Source: Carettochelys insculpta (lineage: Eukaryota > Chordata > Testudines > Carettochelyidae). Taken from it: a DNA stretch of 64,000 nucleotides. The notes beneath the pieces were generated by a model. It saw only the letters and a list, made by a program, of their open reading frames with translations. It had not been told where the DNA came from and made no database searches. Location: contig NC_134137.1 in the NCBI RefSeq assembly GCF_033958435.1, positions 174,419,501 through 174,483,500 of the forward strand, read 5' to 3'. Positions 22,175 to 32,034 of the stretch are shown one piece after another. Numbering within the stretch: the first letter of the stretch is position 1; each line of letters begins with the position of its first letter. A program made the translations under genes and the position numbers.

Positions 22175-23305
22175 TTCTGGCTCTATCTTACTGATCTGTC
22201 CTCTTCTAAATTTACCACTCCCCCAAATTTTCCCTCCACTCCAAAGTGAAGAGTTGCATCTGCAAATCTTCTGGCCAGTGCTGACTTCCTAGAAGTCTGT
22301 TTGGGGTCTTCATTCTTCTCCTGAATAAATAATGGCAACTGTGAATTGCAAGGACCTGATCTTACGAGATATTGAGCCGGTATTGGCAATGGAGACAGAA
22401 AGTGGCCTGAGATAGAAGTGAATATATCCTGTACAAGAACAAACAGCAAATTCTTGTTTTAGTTCATAAATAGTTGCATAATTTCCATAGAAAAATAAGC
22501 AAATGTCATCGAGGGCAACTAAACAGACCTGACCAATGAGCAGGAGCACATGATAGCCCTCTTTGCACAGATATTTTACAATGTAGTCAGGTTAAACAGA
22601 GTTAAATCACCAGGCACACTTAACATAGTTCCATATCGTGATTTCCTGTCAGTACAAATACATGGGTTGGAGGAAGAGGGGAGAACTCACCCCTTATTTT
22701 ACTAGATTTTTCTCCCCAACCAAGTGGTCACTTCACAGAAATAAATAATCAGAATGACTCTGTTCTTAAAGACACACACATGTATCTTATTCAGTTTTAT
22801 GTCATGCTGAAACCAGCTTGGATTTAAACAGCTGGCACAACTTACCTCTGGCCTTTCTTGGAAGAGCCAACTTAATCAAAATAAATGAGCTTCCACACAG
22901 TCAATATTTCTTTCAGGTTTTGTCCATACTGGTTTCAAATGGGTTGAAAAAAATTAGACAGAATATTTAGAAATCGTTTCTTATGAAGACAGAGATCAAA
23001 GAGCAGATCAATGAAATTGTCACAGAAGAGAATATTGGAGTGATTTAATTTTATTAACTGGAATTTTTACACCTGGGACCAGTTAATTTTTTCTAGAAAC
23101 AATAGCACATTTGTCAGACAAAATATCAAAGTAAATCACTTTGTAAAGCCTCAAAAACATATTCTGATGTATAATTTTAAAATGCGCATACCTGGACAGC
23201 CTCTGTATGTGACAGGATATAACTAATACCAACAAAATAGCTTACTATTTGTTTGTATCTTGGTAATGTCCCATCAGCTGTTAAGTACTGTGTAGAGAGA
23301 GTCCC
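22175..23305. other. Intron, nothing recognised
   Basis: Ordinary AT-rich sequence. The open frames at 22,183-22,549 have no family resemblance. Confidence 0.4.
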
Positions 23306-23318
23306 TTTCCTAAAGAGT
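23306..23318 (+). repeat. Target-site duplication, left copy
   Basis: TTTCCTAAAGAGT, identical to 23,772-23,784, flanks the PLE hairpin insertion. Thirteen bases is the size expected of retrotransposition rather than cut-and-paste. Confidence 0.9.
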
Positions 23319-23771
23319 CAAAACAAAAAGCAGTCAAGTAGCACTTTGAAGACTAGCAAAATAGTTTATTAGGTGAGCTTTCGTGGGACAGACCCACTTC
23401 TTCAGACCATAGCCAGACCAGAACAGACTCAATATTTAAGGCACAGAGAACCAAAAACAGTAAGCAAGGAGGACAAATCAGAAAAAGATAATCAAGGTGA
23501 GCAAATCAGAGAGTGGAGGGGTGGGGAGGAAGGCCACCCCTCCACTCTCTGATTTGCTCACCTTGATTATCTTTTTCTGATTTGTCCTCCTTGCTTACTG
23601 TTTTTGGTTCTCTGTGCCTTAAATATTGAGTCTGTTCTGGTCTGGCTATGGTCTGAAGAAGTGGGTCTGTCCCACGAAAGCTCACCTAATAAACTATTTT
23701 GCTAGTCTTTAAAGTGCTACTTGACTGCTTTTTGTTTTGATAGTGTACAGACTAGTGCGGCTTCCTCTCTG
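23319..23771 (+). mobile_element. PLE 3'-repeat snap-back insertion with 207-bp inverted arms
   Basis: Arms at 23,318-23,524 and 23,534-23,740 are inverted copies with one mismatch noticed (in CACTTTGAAGAC versus CACTTTAAAGAC), around a 9-base loop. The right arm continues for 31 bases into the PLE-type 3' end (GACTAGTGCGGCTTCCTCTCTG), absent from the left. The same core, CTGAAGAAGTGGG...CACGAAAGCTC, occurs as in the PLE at 1.3 kb. It is flanked by a perfect 13-bp duplication. Inferred origin: first-strand cDNA primed at the 3' end of the RNA, then folding back and copying itself. No coding capacity. Confidence 0.88.
23653..23679 (+). ncRNA. Hammerhead-like core in the hairpin (sense arm)
   Basis: CTGAAGA (23,653-23,659), one extra A, stem GTGGG/CCCAC with loop TCTGT (23,661-23,675), GAAA (23,676-23,679). 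Stem III is shortened (GCTCACCTAA) compared with the sister GCTCATCAGCTAA, so cleavage is doubtful. The mirror copy lies at 23,379-23,405 on the minus strand. Confidence 0.4.
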
Positions 23772-23784
23772 TTTCCTAAAGAGT
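23772..23784 (+). repeat. Target-site duplication, right copy
   Basis: TTTCCTAAAGAGT, the second copy of the duplication flanking the PLE hairpin. Confidence 0.9.
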
Positions 23785-23868
23785 GGACAACTTTCCTGAC
23801 TCACAGGACAAGGCAGGTAGACAGATATTTTGACAAAATAGCAAAGATACATGTCTTATTGGTTATAC

Positions 23869-24353
23869 CAGTGTTTCTCAACCTGTTATTTTACAAAATA
23901 CCTCCTTTTTAAAAAAAAAATGTTAAGTACCCCCAGACTTCTCTCACATACCCTTAAGGGTATGCATACCACTGGTTCAGAAACATGGTCCTAAATTAAT
24001 CTGAGGTCTTGAAAGTCTGAATGGCACTTTCTTCTAAGTTACTGTATGCTTTTCGGGAGTCAGGTTTTGTTTTGCATACCACCAAGTTACACCTCACTTG
24101 AAAACTGCTGACTCACAGAAGCATGCAAAAATGTCACAGGTGGTGACTACTGAAAACTTGCTAACTTTCTACCATCTATCAGAAAAATGAAAGACTGAAT
24201 GGTTCTTGTTTCAAGACCTCAGATTACTTTAGGACCATGTTTCTCAACCAGTGTTACGCCTACCCTTAGGGGTATGTGAGAGAAGTCTGGGGGTACTTGC
24301 TTTGTATTTTTTTAATAAAGTGGTATTTTATAATAAAATGTTGAGAAACACTG
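23869..24353. mobile_element. Non-autonomous hAT foldback element
   Basis: Ends CAGTGTTTCTCAACCTG and (inverted) CAGTGTTTCTCAACATT are Charlie-type hAT termini. Most of the element folds on itself: the block CCCCCAGACTTCTCTCACATA on the left pairs with TATGTGAGAGAAGTCTGGGGG on the right, and GAAACATGGTCCTAAA pairs with TTTAGGACCATGTTTC. The right flank GTCTAGAG fits the hAT target preference; the left flank has diverged. No transposase. Confidence 0.75.
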
Positions 24354-24403
24354 GTCTAGAGTGAACAGGTTACTGATTGCCACACTTAAAAATGCCGCAT
24401 AGC

Positions 24404-25231
24404 TCATCATCATCATCAACCATGGGCTCGACACCTGTTGGTGTCCGATGCCTCCCTCATGATTTCCTTCCATCTTTCCCTGTCCAGTGCAGAGTGTCTT
24501 AGTTTGGTGTAGAGCTAGTCTACAGAATCTATTATGTCAGCTACCCATTCTCTGTGGAGTCTGCCTCTCCTATTCAAACTACCCATTATGCCAAATACCA
24601 GGGTCTTGATTTTTTGTTCGTTCATCCTACAGATATGCCCAAACAACTGTTAACTTCCCATGTATAACCTTCTGAAGCAGGTTCTCTTTCGGCTGCGTCT
24701 TCCTGTATAATTCTTTGTTGGTGACCTTCTACATCCATCCTATTCTCAGGATCTTTCTATAATAACTCCTCTCACATGCCAATGTCCTTCTCTTTGAATC
24801 TTTCATTACCACCCATGTCTCACATCCGTAAAACAAGCTGCTGAATACACACGTTTTCAAGATGCTCAGCTTTGTTCCCAAGTTAATTGCTTTGAAGGTG
24901 ATGGATAAGATCTGGAAAAGCAAACTCACTCTTGCTTTCACTATTCTCGTCACTATTTCCTTCTTACGGTCTAGATCATATGTTATGTTGCTTCCTAGAC
25001 ACGTGAACTTCTCTATGTTCTTTAGTTCAATCTCATTTAAACTGAACTTTCTTCCTATCCTTATCTCCAAATACCGTTGGGTTTTTTTTGATGTTCATAA
25101 TCAGTCCATACCGCTTCCCTTCCTTGTTTAGCACCTGTACCGTTCTCACCTGCTTCACTTCATCTTCTTCAACGATAACTATATCATTCATGCACCTCAA
25201 ATTGTTAATTCTTATTCCAAGCACAGATACA
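24404..25231 (-). mobile_element. RTE-like LINE, 5'-truncated copy A
   Basis: The 3' end carries a (GAT)n-type tail, seen here as TCATCATCATCATCA. The minus strand encodes the end of the reverse transcriptase: a degraded catalytic box CMNDIVIV near 25,180, EIRIGRKFSLNEIELKNIEK, ILKTCVFSSLFYGCETWV and CERSYYRKILRIGWM. The whole copy aligns with the 3' part of copy B at 26.7 kb. A non-poly(A) microsatellite tail and this C-terminus fit RTE-clade LINEs (the craniofacial-development-protein-2 type). Dead: the catalytic aspartate pair is broken. Confidence 0.8.
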
Positions 25232-25239
25232 TAGATCAG

Positions 25240-26084
25240 GAACCAGATATTAGACTTACTAGGTATTGGATAAGGGGCAATAGAATGTGTGCTTTCTGTA
25301 TGAGCACTTCATACTTAACAGATACAAATGGGTGTGATTTTAGACTATATTGCACTCCAGTGTCTTCTGTGAGATCACCCTCGTTACCAGATAAATTTAA
25401 TCCCAGGACAAGATCAAGCAGTTTTCAAAATTTGCCTAAACATCTGAATTTTTCTGACACAAACTCAGTAAATTAAGAAATCAGCTGGACATGTTGGATG
25501 ATTTGAATACAGGGTTATAAATCCTTGGTATTGATAATACAAATATCTTAAGATAGGACCAAAGCCTTATGATATCTGCTTCCCCTTGGGAAATAAATAA
25601 GAGATTTGGGGACTGTCTCCTGAATACACAGCTTTTAAGGCAATGCACAAAGATTGTTCATAATATGAAACTGTGAAATATCTGACTCTTTCACAAATTA
25701 CCTTTTCAGAAGTATAGATTTTATAGAATCTGAGTTATGAGGGGGATAGTTATTCATACTGAAAGAAAGAAAAAACTTCAGTTAATATCTACATGCTGCT
25801 AGGCATATTGACTGACAAACTATGCATAGTGCCACTTCCAACATTTGAGTTCTGTTGATCTATGGCTCATTATTACTCATGCTATCTAATGAAAGCTTAC
25901 AATTGATGAAATCTTAGAACCTGAAGTAATTAACTAGGATGTGTATTCCTGTGGAAATATGCTATTTAACAGCTGTACGCACTGTTTTTCGTACATTTAA
26001 TGTATTAAATTGAGTACCCGTTGAAGGAATTCTTAATTAGACATTTACATTTCATTTTTATTGGTGTGTTTTTATATGCCACTG
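25240..26084. other. Intron between the two LINE copies, nothing recognised
   Basis: Ordinary AT-rich sequence, no supported gene or repeat. Confidence 0.4.
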
Positions 26085-26242
26085 AAGCAGTAGGATGATG
26101 GTCCAGGGTTTAGTTCCTAGACGAGATGTTGGGAACCTAAGTTCAAGTCTTCATGCTGCCACAATCGTTTTCTGTGACATGAGGAAAATCACATAGAAGT
26201 TTTGTGACTCAGTTTCCCATATGTAAAAATGGGGATAATAGT
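26085..26242 (+). repeat. Possible MIR remnant
   Basis: TAAGTTCAAGTCTTCATGCTG, a GTGACATGAGGAAAATCACAT-like centre and CTCAGTTTCCCATATGTAAAAATGGGG follow the order of a MIR SINE. Directly abuts the Tigger-like element at 26,244. Confidence 0.5.
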
Positions 26243-26243
26243 G

Positions 26244-26570
26244 CAGGTTGAACTTCTCTAGTCCAGCACCCTTTGGACATGATGGGTGCCAGGTGAAAGA
26301 ATTTGCTGAACTATGGGAGGTTAATATTGTCTGGCAACATTTCCAACACTTCCACTGCTTTGTGGGCTCGTAGAAGACATTTAGGGATAAATTACAGCTA
26401 AATAACAGCACAGAATGCTGAGAGCCCAGACTGGTGGCTGTAAACAAACTTCATGGGACTGTGGGAAACTTAGCCACACCTATGATAAGTGGTCATCCAG
26501 CTAACTAAAATAATGCCAGAATATGGATGTTGCTGAGTGAGAGAGTGCCAGGCTAGAGAGGGTCAATCTG
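26244..26570. mobile_element. Tigger/MER2-like MITE, copy 1
   Basis: Ends CAGGTTGAACTTCTCTAG and (inverted) CAGATTGACCCTCTCTAG. TA follows the right end; the left TA is mutated. Aligns over its length with copies at 37,260, 40,385 and 50,803. This one is reversed relative to them: its centre reads CTGGTGGCTGTAAACAAAC where they have the complement. Resembles MER2/Tigger termini of the pogo group. Confidence 0.8.
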
Positions 26571-27324
26571 TACTGTAATATTCTATGGCTGTGGCCACAC
26601 TAGCCCCTCCTTTTGGAAGGGCTATGGTAATGTGGCACTTCAGAATATGCTAATAAGGCACTTCCATGAACATCATCATCATCATGAATAACCGTGGGCT
26701 CAGCACCTGTTGGTGTCTGATGCCTCTCTCACTATTTCCTTCCATCTTTCCCTGTATGGTGCGGAGTAGCTTAGTTTCTGTAGACCAGCTCTGCACCAAT
26801 CTACTATATCACCTACCCATTCTCTGTGGGGTCTGCCTCTCTTATTCGAACCGTCCATTATGCCAAATACCAGGGTCTTGATTTTTCATCGTTCATTCTG
26901 CAAATATGCCCAAATAGTTGTAGCTTCCATTTTATAACCTTCTGCAGCAGGTTCTCTTTCAGCTGTATCTTCCTATATAATTCCTCATTGGTGACCTTCT
27001 GCATCCATCCTATTCTCAGAATCTTTCTATAACAACTCCTTTCGAATGCCAACATTCTTCTCTTCGAATCTTTCGTTATCACCCATGTCTAACATCTGTA
27101 CAACATGCTGCTGAAAACACATGTTTTCAAGATGCTCAGGTTCATTCTTAAGCTAATTGCTTTGCTTTTCCCGATCTTATCCATTGCCTTCAAACTTGCT
27201 CTTGCTTTTGCTATTCTAGTCGCTATTTCCTTCTTACAGTGTAGATCATACATTATGTTGCTTCCCAGATATGTGAACTACTCTACATTTTCTAGTTCAA
27301 TACCATCGACACTGATCTTCCTTC

Positions 27325-28662
27325 CTATTCCTTATCTCCCAATACCATTGTTTTTGTTTTATTGATGTTCATAATCAGGCCGTACTGCTTCCCTTCTTCA
27401 TTTAAGATCTGCACCATTTTTGCTAGCTTCTCCTCATCTTCCTCAATGATAACTATATCATCCATGAAACTCAAGTTGTTAATTCTTTTCCCGTGCACAG
27501 ATATCCCTTCTACCTCTTCCTTGATCTTGTCCACTGCTCTCTCCAGATGTGCAATGAAGGTACTTGGTGATATTGGATCTCCTTGTCTCATACCTCTACT
27601 CATTTTAAACCAACTTCCCAATTCCCCGCATGTTCTCACCACTGCCTCTGCATTGTCATTGATATCCTTCAACAACTGTATCTGTCTGCTATCCACTCCG
27701 TATGATTCCAACACCACTCAAGTCACTTTCTGATCTATACTGTCAAATGCCTTTTGAAAGTTGACGAAGTGGGTGTATACGTTCCTGTTCTTTAGTCGAG
27801 ATTTTTCCGCTATCAGTCTTAGTGCCAATATCTGCTGTTTGGTACTTCTGTCTTTTCTAAATCCGCTTGCTCGTCTGCTATATGTTCTTCTGTGTGTGAT
27901 CTTAGTCTCTCAGTCAGTATCATCATCAGCACCTTGCCTAGATGACTCATTAGGGCAACTCTTCTGTAGTTCTTGCACTCCAATGTACTTCCTTTCTTGG
28001 GTATTGTCACTAGCATAGATCTTGTCCATTCCTTAGGCGCCTTCCCCATCTTTCCATGCTATATTATATAGTCGGTGTATTTCCTGAATCGTACTTTCTC
28101 TGCCATATTTGATCATCTCTCCTGTGATCTTATCATTTCCAGGGCTCTTGTTCATCTTTAGTCGTTTCACTGCTTTTTCTACTTCCTCCTTCGAAATATC
28201 AGTCTCACTCTTGATGCTCGGTGGGGATATCTCTTTCAGTTCTTCAGTCAGTCCCTCTGAGAGACTCGGGTCCAACTGTGCTTTGTATAGATTGTGCAGT
28301 GATGGACGAGATATTGCACCAATCTTCTCCTTGTTCATGAGCACTTCTTCGTTCTCATATTTGATTGCCATCTTCTTCGATTTCCATTTCTTATTAATAT
28401 TCCTAATTGTTTTATACACCTCACTGGTCTTACATTCACTGTAATACCTCTCTATATCTTCACATTGCTCCTCTAACCATTTCTCCTTATCCTTTCTGGC
28501 TGCTTTCCTTACCTCGTTGCATTTCACCCTATATTGTTGTTCTGCCATCTCAGAAACATCTCTTCTGGTCTTCAAAGCTCTCTTCTCTTGAGCCAACTTC
28601 AGTGTCTTGTGGGTAAATCCACTTCTTATTGATCTTTTCTTCTTCTGGAACAGTCTGCTCAA
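27325..28662 (-). pseudogene. LINE reverse transcriptase domain remnant
   Basis: Frames 28,662-28,033, 28,049-27,819 and 27,717-27,325 hold the linker and RT core. Motifs in order: KEEVEKAVKRLKMNKSPGND (finger), VTIPKKGSTLECKNYRRVAL, then after a gap of about 100 bases with stops or shifts, VLESYGVDSRQIQLLKDIND, MRQGDPISP and the FMDD active site, followed by NEEGKQYGLIMNINKTKTMV. The FMDD box is intact; methionine rather than the common alanine also occurs in copy A (CMND), so it may be ancestral to this family. Confidence 0.78.
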
Positions 28663-28814
28663 TTGCCTCTTCTATAGTGATGGCTATCCCTGCGACTCTC
28701 TTACCTAGGTCTTTCTCTGTGGTGATAATCTTCTCTTTGAATGTTGCTCTGTATACATTCCCTGGTTTTACCTCACACAGCCTTACCACATCTCTTCTTT
28801 TCTTAAACTGTGTC

Positions 28815-29560
28815 TTACATTTTCTTTTGAGTTTTATCTTGAAGTTTGTGATCACTAGACTGTGGTCTGAGTCTATATCTGCTCCTTGGAAAGTTCAGCA
28901 TTGATGTTATCCACCTTCTTCTTATCAAAGTCATATCTGTCATATTCTTGGACTTCCTGTCATTCAAGCGCCATGTCCACTTCCTACAGTCCTTTTGTGG
29001 GACTCTTGTGTTGCAGATCACCATCTCATGCTCTGTAGCAAATTCTAGTAGTTTTTCACCTCGTTCATTTCTTTTTCCATATTCAAACCTTCCTATGACT
29101 CTCTCCCAGCCTTCATTATCTGTTCCAACCTTTGCATTCTCATCTCTTCCGATGATCAAGGTGCTTTCTTCAGTATCTCATCCACCGTCTTTCTCAAATC
29201 TTTATAGAATAGCCCAATCTCTTCCTCCGTACTGTCCGACGTGGGTGCACACACCTGAATGACTGAGATGTTCAACAGTTTTGCTTCAAATCTTGCTACC
29301 ATCATTCTTGCACTCACCGGTTTGTATCCTAATAATGCTCTTCTAGCTGTTTTGCTAAGAAGGAATCCAGCTCCTGCTTCATGCTTTGTTTCGTTTCCTG
29401 ACCAAATGACTTCACAACTGCATATCTCTCCTGATCCCATCCAACGCATCTCTGCCATTCCAAGTATATCACACCGGTATCTCTCCATCTCCTTCCGAAG
29501 CAGCTCTAATTTTCCAGGTGCCCACAGAGTTCGGATGTTCCCTCTTCCAATGGATAGCAT
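28815..29560 (-). pseudogene. LINE endonuclease domain remnant
   Basis: Two overlapping frames (29,560-29,156 and 29,159-28,815) together cover an exonuclease-endonuclease-phosphatase fold. Visible motifs: N of GNIRTLW, E of MAEMRW, APTSDSTEEE, D and N of GRDENAKVG, and SDH of SSDHKL. The usual D-H-I motif is altered (TDMTLI). This nuclease nicks target DNA to prime reverse transcription. A frame change near 29,157 separates the parts. Confidence 0.75.
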
Positions 29561-30169
29561 ATGTGTTAGTTGTAATTTTCTTTCGGTAGCCAGCTTATTG
29601 ACCCAACCCCGATCACTCGCTTAGTATTGCAGACCTTGTTTATCTGGGCCACATCCTAACCGGCTTCTTTTATCATTTAGTTGTACTGGCATCAGATTTC
29701 ATTTGTATTGTTGTTTGACGGTCAGCGCATCAACACACATCTGACTAACCCTCCTCCTTCATCCAGGCTTGGGACTGGCATGGAGCTCATAGAGGTTTCA
29801 TAGTGGAGTTAATATGCAGCACCTCATTAGCATAATAGCGACTGCATGAGCTTCAAATCTGCCGGTTTCAAAATGCATGCCATCCATGTAGCCTGGGGCC
29901 TTTCAAAACAGCCCTCTGATTATGAAAGTGCCTTCTTCCCATCTGGTTTTGGGAAGAAGGATCTTTTGAAATCAATGGGGTTGTTTTGAAAGGCCCCCCG
30001 CCCCCGCTACATGGGAGATGTGCGTTTCAAAACCAGCAGTTTCGAAGCACGTGTGGCCACCATTATGCTAATAAGGTGCTGCATATTCATGGCAGTGCCT
30101 CATTAGCATATTCCGAAGTGCCACTTTACCATAGCACTTCTGAAAGGAGGGGCTAGTGTGGCCGCAGCC

Positions 30170-30593
30170 TTTGAATGCCCAGGATTCTAAGTTTATTATA
30201 AGCCTTCACTGAAATGAAAGCCTTTGGGTGCTTACTAGGTGTCAGTCCCTTGATGCCACCTGCCTGCTAGTTACCTAATTTTTCCAGGCCTTCACCAGTC
30301 CTTACTTGTCCTTCAAGGTTTCCAGTAGGTTTATCCCAGCACTCAAGTACCCCTGAAATATCCGACCTCTGTCACTGGACATTAATGGAAATTACTGGCT
30401 TTGCTGTCCACAAGGGAGCAGTGTATACACATTTTGACTAGTAAAACCCAGGATCACATCCTTTATAACATCACAACCCTGAGATATTTAGTGAAAATCA
30501 TCCTAAATTGCTTATCAAAGACTAAGATTTAAGAGTTAGTGAATAACAATAATGAAAATAGAAATGGCTACATATAACTAAACACAAGCCTGG
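30170..30593. other. Intron, nothing recognised
   Basis: No gene or repeat signal beyond the neighbouring elements. Confidence 0.4.
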
Positions 30594-30601
30594 GTCTATA
30601 C

Positions 30602-30930
30602 CAGGGGTCAATAACCCCAGGCATGAGTACCAAGGGTGGCACATGAGCCATTTTTCATCCACATGTAAGGCAAGAGCTCATCTCTGCCCTTCCTCCCCCA
30701 TGCAGCCAGGAGCTTGCTCAAAGCCGTGCCACTTGGGGGTTGATAAAAGACCAGCTAATGCTACCAACCACCGCCTAAACAGTAAAGCTCTGCATCTTAA
30801 TATATTTATTAATGAAGCTGTTGTCAGTAGGACTGTTAGTGACTTTAAAATGTATCACTGGCACTTGTACTGTACATAGAGGTCAAAAAGTCAAATTTCA
30901 GCACTCTGCCTCACAAAGGTTGCTGATGCT
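30602..30930. mobile_element. hAT (Charlie-like) element with 8-bp target duplication
   Basis: Begins CAGGGGTCAATAACCCC and ends AAAGGTTGCTGATGCT, the worn form of the inverted CAGGGGTCAGCAACC terminus. Flanked by GTCTATAC (30,594-30,601) and ATCTATAC (30,931-30,938), seven of eight identical, matching the hAT duplication length and preference. About 330 bp, no transposase. Confidence 0.8.
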
Positions 30931-30939
30931 ATCTATACT

Positions 30940-32034
30940 TATCAGTAAAGCAGATCCTCTTCCTCCTCCCCCACACCCCCAAATTCAGTCTTTTGCAGAG
31001 CTAGCTGCTTTTCAATGAACCACAATCCCAGTGTTCATGAACACCACTGACTCTGCAGGGGGTTCATTTGGTTTCCTCCTGTATTTCCCCAACCTCATTA
31101 TTTTAGCCCAAGAGTCCGGATGACCCCTGTGCTTAAAATGTGCCAGTTATACTGACTCCCAGATGTCTTTACATAGTTTGTGTTGACTCCATATGCAAAA
31201 TGGGCTTCCACTTTTATTGGCTTACAAGACTTAATCTACATATGGACAAAAACAGGTAGATGAATTACATCCCATTCTCTAGTAGAACCTCTTTGTCAAC
31301 CCTGCCTGGGTCACAGGCTCTAAAATGTATCTTCAGGACATATAACACAGTTCTTTACATAGAATCTGTATGTTCATCTTACAATGATTATAAGAATCAG
31401 TACAAGCTATTAAGTTACTTTATGTGATATTCTTTATGAATAAATGAATGTGGTGTGCTAAGTGTAGTGAGTTTGTAAGGCATTGCTATCAGAGAGTAGT
31501 GAAACCGCTGCCAGCTGGCACCCTTGGGCCTCTGTGTCACAAATACTTTACTCCCTTGTAGGAGATAAACACATTATATATAAACTGAAGCAATCAGCTG
31601 TGGTGACAATGAGGGCTACATAAGCACCTTAAATAGATATTAATGATCAATAAACTTGCTATGCCAGTAAATCATTCCTAAGAACAAACTAAAAAAAGAA
31701 AATCTTCATTCTAAAAATAAGAAAAAAAATAACAGGTGACTTTCTGTCCAGTGGACAAACAAGAAATGTCCCATGCATTCCTGCTTAAATATAAAATATT
31801 TTTTAAAAAATCTCCAGCTGACCATGCCTACAACTTTTTTGAATACAACATATCTAGCAGGAAATTGTGTGTGTTGTTCAAGTGAGAAATACACTCCCAT
31901 GTACCCTTTTTTTTCCCCCCCGGAGAAGGGGAGTCTTTTGAGGTAATCTGGCTGCAGGTTTACTGAGAATCCTAACAGCTGCTTCTGGAAGGCGCAGCTC
32001 TGTGCACCAGACAGTAATTGTATTAATCATCCAT
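30940..32034. other. Intron, nothing recognised
   Basis: Ordinary sequence with T/C runs near 31,905-31,922. No supported gene or repeat. Confidence 0.4.

Larger units (their letters stand above)
26671..29800 (-). mobile_element. RTE-like LINE, near full length (copy B)
   Basis: About 3.1 kb on the minus strand, close to RTE length. In order from the 5' side: an apurinic-type endonuclease (GNIRTLWAPGKLELL, ILGMAEMRWMGSGEI, then GRDENAKVG and SSDHKL), a basic linker (LEEQCEDIERYYSECKT), RT blocks KMNKSPGNDKITGEMIKYG, WTRSMLVTIPKKGSTLECKN, GMRQGDPISPSTF, the catalytic FMDDIVII, then a C-terminus with YRKILRIGWMQKVTNEELY and FGHICRMND, and a (GAT)n tail. The reading frame is broken in several places, so it is inactive. 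The 5' edge is uncertain by some tens of bases. Confidence 0.85.
26587..30169. mobile_element. Foldback MITE split by an RTE-like LINE
   Basis: The left end GGCTGTGGCCACACTAGCCC at 26,587 pairs with the right end (reverse complement GGCTGCGGCCACACTAGCCC) at 30,169. Left arm 26,587-26,670 and the remainder from about 29,800 to 30,169 make a MITE of roughly 450 bp when the LINE is removed. Its centre is a hairpin (TTCTTCCCATCTGGTTTTGGGAAGAA), and the arms carry paired CTCATTAGCAT motifs. Related to the MITE at 48,376. Confidence 0.85.

Noticed and set aside
22183..22549. Overlapping minus-strand frames of 88 and 79 codons
   Set aside because: No domain, no splice context, and different frames over the same DNA.
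26671..29800. An intact, active LINE
   Set aside because: The order of domains is complete but stops and frame changes occur in the endonuclease, RT and C-terminus.
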